From: Rhynochetos jubatus | Taxonomy: Eukaryota > Chordata > Aves > Eurypygiformes > Rhynochetidae | Direction: 5' to 3' | Assembly (NCBI GenBank): GCA_027574665.1 | Contig: CM050651.1 | Coordinates: 10,355,501-10,419,500, forward strand | DNA length: 64,000 nucleotides | Part shown: positions 35,698 to 48,100 of the stretch, in pieces | Layout of the letters: each line of letters begins with the position of its first letter | How positions within the stretch are numbered: the stretch's first letter is position 1 | Notes under the pieces: model-generated | Told to the model about the DNA's origin: nothing | What the model saw: the letters and a program-made list of their open reading frames with translations, nothing else | Databases searched by the model: none | Made by a program: the position numbers and the translations under genes

Positions 35698-36319
35698 ATA
35701 TGCATTGCCCAGAAATCCAACCGTATCCTGGGCTGTATCCAGAAAACCGTGGCCAGCAGGGTGAGGGAGGGCATTCTCCCCCTCTACTCTGCTCTCCTGA
35801 GACTCTACATGCAGTGCTGTGTCCATCTATGGGGCACCCAGCCAAAGAAGGATATCGACCGGTTGGAGCGAGTCCAGAGGAGGCTACAAATATGCTCCGA
35901 GGGCTGGAGCAGCTCTGCCATGGGAACAGGCTGGGAGAGTTGGGCTTGTTCAGCCTGGAGAAGAGAAGGCTCCGGGGAGACCTTATTGTACCTTCCAGTG
36001 CCTGAAAGGGCTACAAGAATGCTGGGGGGGACTTTTCACAAGGGTCTGTAGTGACAGGACAAGGGGTAACGGGTTTAAACTGAAAGCAGGGAGATTTAGA
36101 TTGGATATCAGGAAGAAATTCTTCCCGGAGAGGGTGGGGAGGCACTGGGACAGGTTGCCCAGAGAAGCCGTGGATGCCCCATCCCTGGAAGTGTCCAAGG
36201 CCAGGCTGGATGAGGCTTGGAGCAACCTGGTCTAGTGGAGGGTGTCCCTGCCCATGGCAGGGGGGCTGGAACTAGATGGTCTTTGAGGTCCCTTCCAACC
36301 CAAACTATTCCATGATTCA
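35698..36319 (+). mobile_element. CR1 LINE fragment, 5'-truncated, forward orientation
   Basis: Carries the last part of the CR1 reverse-transcriptase ORF, split over frames: GCIQKTVASRVREGILPLYS and LERVQRR in one frame, ELGLFSLEKRRLRGDLI in another, and FKLKAGRFRLDIRKKFF with LPREAVDAPSLEVSKA in a third. It finishes with GGTCCCTTCCAACCCAAACT and CCATGATTC, the CR1 3' end. The frameshifts show it is inactive. It covers nearly the same segment as the copy at 28543-29165, in opposite orientation. Confidence 0.95.
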
Positions 36320-38621
36320 GATGACTTGCTGAAAAGAAAATGCTTCCAACAAATCTGCTTATAATTGGACCTGAATAAGTGCTGATTCTTCCAAAGCTGG
36401 CTATAAAAATGGATACTAATTCCATTCAGAATTACTCATGAGTAATTCTGTGAGAGAGGGGGGCTTACTGTTACCATCTGTAGTATTCTCCACAAAAAGT
36501 TGAAAATAGTTGTGCAAACTTATAAATTAAATAAATCCCTTCAGTAGGAAAATTGTACTGAATGCATCTCAGGAGTACTTGGATAATATTTAGTGAACAA
36601 AGAAGGTCCCCAGGAAATTGTCTAAATGTATCACAAACAAATGGGATGCAGTTTGTTTGGAAGCCTTGCTCCTCGTGGTGCACTAAAGCTAAACAGCAGG
36701 AGGTGAATTTGTAAATCACGTCAAGGAGAGGAGCAAGTTGGATAAATTTAAAGTCATGGTGTACAAAAGTCCTCATTAGCTCACCAGTGGGTTTTGTTCT
36801 TTTGGGTTGCTTTTTTTTTTCCTCCACAGATAAATTGGATATAAATAGACATGCAATATGGGGGGAGGGGGGAGCTTGCAACAGTTACAGTTGGAACACA
36901 ATCCGCCCATTTACTGCAGTTTCACATTCCATTTAGGGACTATAAACTCTTCTTTCCAAACTTACGTATAAGCTTCCATTCTGATAATTTTCTACTCCCA
37001 ACCAATTGTAGTTAACATTACTTGCTGCCTGCATTTGCATATGTGGCTCTGCCCTTTGGTACTCAGCATTAGAAACAGCAGCGCTGTGGGATCCTCTGAA
37101 AGGACTGTCTGGATTAATATCCTCCACAGTTTCTGTGTGCAAGACTTCTGAGCTTCGTCTCAAGCTCCAGGCCTTTGTGTTTCTGCCATCACTACTGTAA
37201 AAGGTAAACTTATGACAGGCAACCAGACCACGCTGGCCCAGATCTGCGACGTTGCACTCGTGTAAATCCACATGCAGCTAAGACTAGATCAGACACTGGG
37301 CTGCCAGACAGCAGGCCTCATTCTAGTTCTCTTTGATGTCAAATCACTAGCTGAACTTTGTAGAAAGTGATACGTGTATAAGATTAAGGCAATAATTTTT
37401 AATGCTTTACGTATACATTACACTTTGGAAGTTTAACAAGACTGGATTTTTTATCCTTTTTTTTTTTTCTCTGATGGTGAGCCACAGTTCCCTGTGCAAG
37501 GCTAAGGTTATTTCTCTTACCGTCTTAGCATCATTGTATCTTTTTTACCTACTCACTGGAGTCTCCTGCTGCTAGAAAGTCCTTCACTCAGCTCTATTCT
37601 CCTCGTTTTCCATGTTTATCTTTTATGTGGGCATGTTGATTCCCAAGATATCTTGTTACCTATTTACATATTCAACATGATACCTTTTTTTTATTATTAT
37701 TTTAACCTTCTAGAAACAAAAAAAGAAAACAATCATGTCTACGTGTGGTCTAGGAGATGGGAGGAAATGACTGCCAGGTCTCTGGGCACAGAGCCTCCAG
37801 GTAGCTGATTTGTTCTAGCTTGGACTAAGTCTGTGCAAAACAACTGTTGGCATAACTGTTTTGGATAAGATTATTGAAAAACAAGAAGCATGCTTCCTCC
37901 ATAAGGTCAGCACACTAGGAAACCCCAGTGTAGATGTCACTGTATTGTCCTACAGTTTCTTTCAGTGGCACAGTTTGAGCAGCTCACAAGAGGTGCCACG
38001 GTGCTACAGAGAAACTTGGAGATATCCATTGGCGCAGTTATGCTGAAATAGCTGGGTGGGGCAGAGCTCCTTTCAAGTCACCCTGAATTCAGTGGGTGTT
38101 TACTGTTTCCTAGTCCTGGTAAAAGAGAGCTTTCTTTGAGGTTCCTAGTCCAGGAAGGTCAGCAATGTTGCTGCCCTTTGCTGAAGACAGGAGGGAGTAA
38201 GGTGATCCAGGCCTTGATCCTATATTGTATGGACAAATGAAAGAGTGTGGTTCCCACACAGATAGGGGTAATGCCATGCAGTCTGTTTCAGTGCTTATGC
38301 AACACCTATGTCTAACTGCAACCCCTATTATAAACGTCCTTCCTAGGCCCCAGTTAGCTCCTAGACAAGAACAGTTTTGCAATTCTGCATGTTCATTCAC
38401 CTCTGGCCTTCTCAGAACTTCCCTTGTAAGTCACTGATTTTTCCCGGGATGCTTCTGCAGGCAAAACTGCAAGGGACTTGCCAAGGACTTGGTATTTAGA
38501 ACCCCGCTGGGTGAATAGCAAGCCAGAAGAGCAAGTTCTGTGGGACATGCAAAATAAAAATTGCCACATTAAGCTGACCAGTTTAGACTTCAGGACTGGG
38601 CCCAGGAGGGGCTGCTTTCCT

Positions 38622-38691
38622 AAAGAAGCTGTAAATTGATAGTGAGATAGAAAAGAAGCTGTAAATTGATAGTGAGATAGAAAAGAAGCTG
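38622..38691 (+). repeat. 30-bp tandem repeat, 2.3 copies
   Basis: A unit beginning AAAGAAGCTGTAAATTGATA is repeated identically at 38622-38651 and 38652-38681, followed by ten bases of a third copy. The perfect identity points to recent origin and likely length variation. Confidence 0.95.
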
Positions 38692-40214
38692 AGGTTGTTT
38701 TAAGTTGCACGCTGCTATAGAAATATATTGGGTTTTGGCATGGAGCTCTGCATATTGATACATCTCTGAACATTAAGGAGATGATACAACCTCCCTGCTA
38801 TTGTTCTGATGGACAATCTATGTGAAATAACCATTGTGATTCTTTACAGTTTGTTTTTTCCACATCTCCATCTCTAAGTCCTGTGAATGGAAACATAACC
38901 TCATGGCGCTGCTAACGAAGCGTCTGTACCTGACTGGTTCCAGATTTTAACCTGGCGCAGAAACCTACCTTTTCTATTCTTCTCACTGGGACTCAGCGTT
39001 TCCCCAGTGGTCTGTGTGAGGCTGTTGGGTACTTTATATTCTGTCCTGTTTTTCCTCTAGTACGTACAGAAGTTTAACACTTGAAATCATTTTAGCAGAT
39101 GAAATTTAGAACTCAAGTTATGATTCTTTTGCAAAAGGGAAAGAAAGTCTCATGTTTTAGGTGCTGAGAGGATGTGTTTTTTGGACTGGTATAACCAATA
39201 CCATCAGCATTAAGCTGTAGGTCTCATATGGTCATATGAAATCATTCCGTTTTGTGCAATAGAATCCATATAAAGAAATTTTGACTTCTGTTGGCTCTGT
39301 TTTGTTTCAGTGTGTTCACAGGAATGTAATTGTGTACTGGCTGACAGTTATATGTGCTGCAGTTCAGCCAACTATATCAGCATGAATCTAATTCTAAGCA
39401 GATAGCCTTTGTGTTAATTAATGCTTGTGTATTTATACAAATTATGTGCTTGAGCACTCTGCTGGGTTCTGACTATTGTAACTGCATGTCATATGCTCTT
39501 TCTGGCTGAGAAGGTTGATAGGAATCAGATTCAGCCCCAAAAGACATGAAAAGCGTAACTTCAAACAGTTTTTGAGAAAACTGGTCTCTCGTATACATAT
39601 GCACAGCATAACACTCCGTTTTGTTGATTGCTTATTTGTATTTCCACAGTACGTGCACGTATAGTGTTGTGTGTATATTCTACAATTGCTCTTGTATAGC
39701 CTGTGCAAAGATGCCTGTGCTATGAACAGAACTAATACTAATGTTTAGTAAATCAAATATTACGATAAATTGATAGTAGTAGCTTTATCTTTTACAGTTG
39801 TTTAGAAGGGAAGGTAGATATGATACTTGTCCCTCATTTAATTATGAACTCTTAAGCATGTATATATGTTCATGTAAACAGCTTATATCCTTACAAATTG
39901 ACACTGAATTTGGATGAACTAAAACAAATTTCCTTGCAAACTCAATCAAAATTGCTCTGTTGCACTTGGTTCCACATGCAAACTGAAGAAAAACAAGGCA
40001 ATTTCAGGCGTATTTGAAACTGAGCTAAGGTTCTCCTAGCTTGCTTATCTGTGAGAAGAACTGCACTACTATATGAAATGCAGTGCCAGCCTAGTATGGA
40101 TATTTGGCTTTCCTTCAGGTGATCTCCACAGGAACACTTGCTTCCTACAGAAAGTGAGACCACCATTTAAAAAACAATATTAAATAACCTCTCTGGTTTT
40201 AAAGTGTTTTTTAC

Positions 40215-40231
40215 TTTTTTTTTTTTTTTTT
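40215..40231 (+). repeat. Poly(T) run
   Basis: Seventeen T, a simple repeat. On the gene's strand it is a poly(A) run with no retrocopy upstream. Confidence 0.85.
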
Positions 40232-41909
40232 AATCTAGAATTTAATGTTCAGGCAAGGTTACAAGCTCTTTACACTGGTGGAAAATTAGTAAGATTGAAT
40301 TTCTTTCTAAGGCTCATAATGGATTCCTGTCTTGTAATTCAATGAACAGAAGTATTTTTGCAGCTAGAACTGGAACTGTTAGAGGATCAACTGATTTTAC
40401 ACTGTATTGTAACTCTAGTGGCCGCATTATGCTTAGGACATATTGTATCAGGAATTTGTTTTTAACCTTGGGGATAATTTGCACTTCACAACCTTGAGAA
40501 AGCATACACACAGTTATGGACAGAAGAGAGAAAACCTCTGTTTTAGTTAGGTTTTGTCAATTGAATCTTGTGTCTGTGTCTTCTTTAAAGAAAAGACCTC
40601 CATGTCTGACAACATTTGTGGAGGGGAGTTTAAGATCATTTCTGTGGCTGGGCTTAATGTATTCAGAGCCTGAAATTTTACTCTGTGTGCTGCAGTTAAT
40701 CTGCGCTGGTTTGGAAGTGGATTCTTGTTCCAAGTAAGCACTGATGGATATCTACTGTGAAAGTCGGAGAAGCACGTAACAGTATGTGGTGCTTTCAAGT
40801 AAGCAAATAGCATTCAGCATTAGTTTGCTAACTAGGAGCCTGAATCAACAGCTATAATAAATGAGATATTGCCATACTGGAGGATCACTTGCACTTTGTT
40901 TCATATGTTTTGTACTCGCTCTGGATTCTTCTCGAACGTACTGAATAGTGATGATTCTGTGATGGAGTTGGGAATCTACTGAGACTTTAAACTTGATTTC
41001 TTTATGTCTTCAAAAGTTAAGTGCTAGGTAGGGCACCTTTCCATGAGGAAAGATGGATAAAAAGAGGTTAATGTGGATATGAAAAGTAAAGATAGCACTA
41101 TTGATCAGTTTCCATAAGTATCCCAGTGGATTGAGTCATCTCCAACGGGGTTTCAGAAACTTGAATCAATACAAGGCCTGTATTTTATCAAAGCAGCTGC
41201 TTTAGCAGGAAGGAAAAGAGGGTGGGAGTTTAAATGGGAATTGCAAAACTATGATCATTAAAGGTCTTGCCAACTTTTAATAACTACATGTAAAAGCCTG
41301 AGAGAGCAAGACAGGGACCTAACCAACAAGATTTCTTTTGACCTCTAACCAAAAAGTAAACAGCAGTAATGAAGGTAGAAATCACCCACAGGAAAAGAGA
41401 ATTCACAAAGGGTGGTCTTCTGTGGGTTTAGATTCCCTGTATTGCTATGGTAATGTGGTGAGGGCCATAGTTTGTCTTATGGTAAACAGCCCTGTATCGT
41501 ATTTGTTAATCTTGTCTAAAAATGGGTAGTAAATCTGGAGTACTTCCTCACAGTTCCTCTTCAATGATTGTACAGTTACTAGTGGTGGCAGTGTGTGTAG
41601 CTGTCTTCTTGTTTTTTGCTTTTTTTTAATGACTTGTCCAATTCCCCAAAGAGCTTTGTGGTTTTGCTCTTGCGTTGTCTCTTCCTTTTTTTTCTCCCTC
41701 CTCTCCCTTCTATCTAGCTACTTTTGTGAGGGACAAGAGTACCCACTGACTTGAAGTATATGATTTCATCTTCTTTTAACCCCAGGGCAGATAACAGACA
41801 GTTTACTTCGGAAGAAGAAGAGAGCAGGATATCTCGTCTTATAGGAAAAGTTGGGTTTGTTCTTGGATTTAAGAGGAACATGACTCCTCTTCGTTCAGGA
41901 GGAATGCTT

Positions 41910-42045
41910 GAGATTGTAATAATTGTCCTTGTTGACAGCATGTATTTTTGATGTTGTGGGAGAGCACAAAGTAAGACGAGATTGTAATAATTGTCCTTGT
42001 TGACAGCACGTATTTTTGATGTTGTGGGAGAGCACAAAGTAAGAC
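41910..42045 (+). repeat. 68-bp tandem duplication
   Basis: Two adjacent copies (41910-41977 and 41978-42045) starting GAGATTGTAATAATTGTCC and ending GCACAAAGTAAGAC differ at one base only (T at 41941, C in the second copy). This is a young duplication, possibly polymorphic between individuals. It contains no recognisable coding or regulatory sequence. Confidence 0.97.
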
Positions 42046-44966
42046 GTCTCCTTTTACAGTGACAACACTGAAAGGTTCCTTCTTGACTAACTCACAAGTC
42101 ACTAGTCAGACAAAGCTTTGCACAGGCTCCATGTTGTCTCCTCTGTATGATGGTCTTGTGTATGAAAAAAAAGAGCAAGTGGATATTCTTTACTTCTGTG
42201 ATAGTGAAATTCTCACTCTGTTTATAAATGCTAGGATTTTTCGGTTTTACTTTAAAAATATTTAGATAGAATACATAGATACATAATAATCATAATATAT
42301 AGATAAACAAATGTCTCACAAAAGGGCTCTTTCTTAACAGAATTAAAATGGCACTCCATACTTTATTCTGGATTTTGTTCTAGCTCCTACTGTACCTCAC
42401 AATTCTGTACCTGGTTTGGGGCTTGAACTGCGATAGAGAGATAGTTTAAGAAATGTGACCAACATAAAGATGAGTTAGTGTCGTCTTAGTAAAGGCTTTT
42501 TCTATGTTTGAGGAAAGCAGGCAGTATACTAGTGTAGGGTTACAAAGATGAACTTGTTTCATGTGGCTTTAATCAAATCTGGGATGTCTGGAATTAAGGG
42601 TCATCACCCTGCGAGGCACCTTGAGAAGAGTTGCTGTTTCAAATAAGGCCATTGCTGACATGAATGTGGACTGAAAGTTATGCTTTGTTAGAAACCAGGC
42701 GTAACAACCAAACCAAACAAAACCAGAAAGAAACCCCACATATCAACAGAATATCTCAATTTGTATTTTACGGTAGTTTATAGTACATTAGAGAATGAAG
42801 ATCATTTCATTGTCCAAGAAAACAAGAAACTTAACTTGTTCAAGTACATCTCATATATTATACAGTAATGATTCCCACCAGTTCTGTAGCCAAGCCATAC
42901 TTGAAAACATTGGCAAGATTTGTTCTCTCTTACATCCACTTCACCCTGCACCCGGAGTTGGCTGCAGGTCCTCCTTGCCCCTGCTGCCTGTGGAGGCTGC
43001 TCTGCTGACTGCAGCAATAGCACTTAGCTTGAGCCAATAAATCTGGTTCCACCTGACTGAGCATGTCCGAGCGCCTCCTGGTTCCCTCCGTTGTGCTCCC
43101 CAGTATGCCCAGTTCCCGGAATGTGATACAGGGGCACAGGAACCAACCTTACACAGAAACGCATGGACTGACAGACTTCCCACCATGGCTGTGACATGCT
43201 AGACCCCCAGTGCAGAGCCCTGTCTTGTCAGGTACCACAAACTTCCTCTGGGTAAGAGCTCATTTTAGGTGGCTGATCAGTCTTGGCGCATTGTTCTCAG
43301 TGTATTCTCATGGGGAGCAGGTAAAGATTAATCAATACTGAATCTTGAGTTGGTGGTAAAAGAAGCACATATGAGTTAGGTTTGCCAGTGGTCTGAGGGA
43401 TCTGGATGCCAAGTTAAAGCTACCTTTGTTTCTGTCAATGATGCTGGGTAGTAGCAGTATTAGTGTTTTGAATAAAGAGATGAAGATAATACTAGAACTT
43501 CCAAATTCAGGGGTTTTTTTAGCTTTTGCATGCAGTTTCATCTTCTGGAATAAAGAAACAAGTTGGACATGTACAGCTTAATACAATGCAGTTTTACCAG
43601 GTCATGAGTAGTTGCTGCCCACTCGTTGCCTAGCTATCCTGAGTGCAGATAAACAAAACATTCAAGGTAGGCAGAGTTCTGTATGGTGGGAAAGGCTAAA
43701 ATGTTTTTCTGTAAGACTTAAATAAGCAGATGAAAATAGGTTCTGACACATTATACTGGGCTGTTCTGGCACAAATCTAGCCTTGTTTTTTGGCCAAAAA
43801 TTATATCAAAGTCGTGTTAGGATTGAAAAAAACAAACTTATCCAAGGAAAAAAAGCTCAAAGGTAAGACTACAATAGCATATGACAGCCCTCTGTGTAAT
43901 GCTTCCACCAAGCTCTACCGTGTCTGTTTACTTGCGCAAGAGGTTTGTTGGATCGTTCTGCAAGGACAGGAGAAGCCTCCCTCACAGTGACCACAGAGAA
44001 CTAACAGCACCGCTCTCCGTAGGTCTTCATAAGGAGATTTCTGTATGCTTTACCCACTGCATCCTTGTGAGATTCAAATGCAAGTTGTACGGAGCTCTCT
44101 TGACACGAGAAATTTCATGATGAAGGAAGATCAAAAAAAGGGAGAAGGGAAAGCAAGTATCTAGATGTGGCCAAAAGATAGCTACACATTCAGGGTCATT
44201 TGAATCTAGATCTCTAATAAATGAATAATTAAAATTGAACACTTACATTTATGTAATTGGGGACACAGCGAAAACAAGGAAGATGGCAAACATCTTCCCA
44301 GTGTTTCCACTTATTTACCGCTGTAGGGGAGCTATCATGCACACTGTTGCAGAAGCCCCAGCCATGTCTGGGTGTTTGCTATTTGCTAGGAATGACGGTG
44401 GCAATGCTGGTGTCAGGCAGCTTGTCCAAATTCTGCTCTCGCATCAGTGTGCACCACGGATGCTCTGGGTGTATGAAAGCCAGTGGCCGAGGTGCTAGGA
44501 TGTCATAGGCCTGACTTGTACTGAGTAGGATAATATTTTTCATACAAGTGCATAAAACACAGACCACCACGTCTGTGGTCTCTCGTTTTCCAAATTTAGC
44601 TGCAGAGGAGGAATTGTGACTTTTTTCCCCAGAGAATACAATCCAGCCCTTCCCAACCGCATGCTTAGAACATTTCGGTTGTATGAGAATTTGATACACT
44701 GTCTTGAAATTCATGTACATTACTATTGTGTGTACAAATGTAGTAAATCAGTAATACTAGCAAATTCTGTCTGATAGGTAGCTGCCAATAGAGCATTTTC
44801 TTTAAGAGTCTAAGAGACCCTTTACAGTCCCCCTTACAGAAAAGCAGTGAAGTAGCATCAGTGAGTGCATTCTCATACTGCACTTGGAATGAAGCTTATT
44901 GCCGTTTTGGATCAGCCTGCAGTTACATGATCGATCACAAACAAAGAAATCTAGGCAAAAAAAATG
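42046..44966. other. Unique intronic sequence
   Basis: AT-rich with A/T microsatellite-like text at 42260-42310 (ATAGATACATA type). A slightly GC-richer part lies at 42940-43200 with no recognisable exon. A one-mismatch CArG box TCAAATAAGG lies at 42639-42648. Confidence 0.5.
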
Positions 44967-45101
44967 CCTAAATAGGACAACATGGTTATATCGGTTAACG
45001 CTGTAGAATTCAACGTGCTGTAGATTACTAGGGTATGAGTATGTTTTTGGTTTTACTTCTCCCTGCCAAGCCAATGAAATACTGAAGCATACCTTAATTG
45101 G
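44967..45101. promoter_or_regulatory. Pair of perfect CArG boxes (candidate SRF element)
   Basis: CCTAAATAGG (44967-44976) and CCTTAATTGG (45092-45101) both fit CC(A/T)6GG and lie 125 bp apart. Paired CArG boxes within a few hundred bases are characteristic of SRF/myocardin-controlled contractile genes, including intronic enhancers. SYNPO2 is such a gene. Single matches are expected by chance about five times in the window, but a pair this close is much less likely. Binding has to be tested. Confidence 0.4.
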
Positions 45102-48100
45102 ATACTGCAGTTTGTAAACATCTATAGGTAATTTTCACTGGGAATTGGCAACTTCTGTATTTCATATCAACACTTTCTAATATGGGTTTAGCTGATGGTT
45201 GTTTGAATGCATAATGCGTAAACTAATTCCATTCAATTTTTCTTGTGTAGACCATACTATTTTGTGACTTTCATGGTTAAGCAGTTTATATATTGGGCCA
45301 TAAAAATGCTTACATGACTTTTCCTGATGCTCTTTTCATGTGGGTTTTTTTCCTTTGGTGTGAGGGGGAGAAGTGATATTGGGATTCTTTTAGAAAAGCC
45401 TTAAACTTATTAAAAAAACAGCCAAACAAACAAAAAAACCCACCCAAGACAAAATTTGGCATATCTTCAAAGCTATCTCAACTGTACAGATGTGTTCTTG
45501 TTATGCAGTCCAAATAGTTTTCTTGCATCCCTCACCCTCTGGCTGAAGAAAACTTACTCAGCTGCATAAATGAAAACTCATGTCATACTGAGTGTGTTTG
45601 AAGGCTTGTGAACCAAGTTTAATCTACTGTCATCATCATTTATATCTTTCTGTGCACACAGTTTTTGTAGCAAAGCAGTTGATACATTTAAATTACTGTT
45701 CTTGCGTGTTTGATAATCCTCACAGTCCCAGACGGAACTGTAGTCTTCATGGCATAACACGGCCTCCCAGTACCTTTACCCAGAACAGTTTCTTTCAAAC
45801 GTGCCGATTCAGTTCTTTTCCTTAACGCACCTGACAGACGAAGGGATGAGGAATGTCAGGAAAGGTGTGTATATGCCAGTAAGGTAAACAGGGAGGAAGC
45901 ACAATAGACCTGTTTCACATGGTAGAAATTGCCAAAAAGAGGACCCTAACATGACACATGGTTGAGGTACGTGGAAGGATAGAGGGAAAGGAACGAAAAG
46001 ACGAGGGGAGAGTAGAAGAAGGTAGGGGAACAACCAGTTTAGGAGGTAGTTGAGCCTAAGCAGTGCAACGTGTTGGAAGACAAATTTTTAGACAAAGATT
46101 ATTTAGAAGTGGATTATTCAAAGACAGAAGTTGTATGCAGGAGGAAATTGGAGCAGCACACTGCAGGTGTTAGAGCCTGGGGAGGGATGAGGGAAAGGTG
46201 GGAGATTAGATGAGACTCTGACTGCAAAATGTGTTCAGAACTGATCCACTTAGTACCTTAGATGTCCACTTAGTATCTTAGAAAGGCAGGTTGGCAGATA
46301 GAGAGCAGTAGTTGGAAAGCCAGGGTCATAAATGTTTCCAGAAAAAGCTGTATCTGACTCATGGGTTTAGATCCTGGCCTGTAATGCTGAAGCTCCTCAG
46401 CATAATGCCACTGACATTACTCAGTTCTGCTGATGACATTAATACAAAAACTAAACATTTTTCTAAAAAGAGTTTGCTGGAACAGCCTTGGACCCAAGCT
46501 AAGAATTTTGTCTTGGCATCCAAACTCTTCAAAATTTGTAAATGTAAAATTATACACCATCTCACCCATATTGCAGAAGTCTGAGATGGGTCGAGATAGG
46601 GAGCTTGAATATTACTTCTAACTTTTTGGTTTGGACTCCAAGTTTAGCTATTTGGGAGTACAGAACTGATCATATACTTTGATTACCTGTTGTCACTTTT
46701 GTTCTGTGCATCAGGCTATTTTTTGTCAGCATTACTGCAGTTGCACAGTAAGGTTTGAAACTAGCCATGCTTTCTCTTGCAGTTTTAATTTTAGATATTC
46801 TAAGGAGCGTGCTAAAAATGGTGTTTTACAGATGTGGCCGTATCTTGCATGTGTACTGTAAAAATGGATTAGATTGCCATTTTGTATTTCAGTTCCTGGC
46901 AAGAATTAGGTATTTGTCAGCACCTCTGGTCCATAACCAAAACCAGTATATTATTTGGGGGAAAAAATACCTTTAAACATTTTCAGTTTCTGTTTATGAT
47001 TGCAAAAAAGCAAGCAAAAGAACATTTTAAATTGTGAGCTTGGAAATTTTCCTCCTGCAGAATTAGCTGTTTACTTCCGTAATGATTGGTTTGAATCTCA
47101 GGGCTCAGGATGTTAACCTTTGTATAGGAATTCACATTTTATAATGGAACTCACTTAAGAGCATATTTATATATACTAATTTGAGTTAACAGAAGTATTC
47201 TCACCTGTATTTCATTCTCATGCATACTTAAATGCATACCAAAGGCGTGGGCTTTTCTAAATTGGAGTGTTTAGGCCTCCAAATACACCAGATTGGAGTT
47301 CTGCTGGTGCTGTGTGTAATTTCCTGTTGCCAGGAGCTGAGGATTCTAAACAGCGCATAGGAGAACTCAGAAACCTGTAGAATGGGGCAGTAAGAGAAGG
47401 CAGCAACAGGAAAGGGACTAGGGAATAGGACTTCACTTCAAATTGTATGTTTGACCCCTGTCAGTCATTTGCTTTGCACTGGGAAAAATGCAACCTAAAC
47501 CATTGGCATTTTGCAAACTTTGAGAACTCTGCTTTCCGAAAACTTGTCATTTTGAACCCCTGAAGAAAAGGGGAAATCAACTGCAAATTCCAAAACAATT
47601 TGAGGTAACATTTCTTATAGACTATTGCTACACTTCCGTTGGAGTATTCTTCTCCAGATACAGAATGTATGCTGCTTCCTGCACACCCCTTTTGAGAAGC
47701 TTGGTTTTTCCTCAGTTCTCTTCCTTAACTTGGGTTATCTTCATTAGTCTAGGCAGTAGGAAAACAGACCCCTACATTGTTCAAAAACCTCACTCGTCTC
47801 AATTACAAGCAGTGCTTTGTCACTTACACCCTGTTTCTTTCTAAATCTCTGGCTTTAGTATGAAGTGCAGTGTCTGCTATAAATTAAAATCAGGTATTTG
47901 CTTGCAGATGAATACCTTTACCACTGCTGAACAAATTACATCTACAGTCTTCAGGAAGTGCTCAGGATACTTCCTTTTAAATAAGAAAATCTCTGTCATT
48001 AAATCAATTAGTTACCACTTAGCGGAAAAACGATCCAGGGTATTTGAAGGTATTAGTAGACTATTGGGATATTTCTATGCAATTATGGTTATATCCTGTT

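Larger units (their letters stand above)
36320..41909. other. Unique intronic sequence with small repeats
   Basis: No recognised gene. It holds a G-rich stretch (about 36859-36871), T-rich runs near 37457-37470, the 30-bp tandem repeat at 38622-38691 and a 17-T run at 40215-40231. Confidence 0.5.

Noticed and set aside
35689-36235. Open frames of 100-138 codons considered as a gene
   Set aside because: They are frameshifted pieces of the CR1 reverse-transcriptase C-terminus, part of the mobile element.
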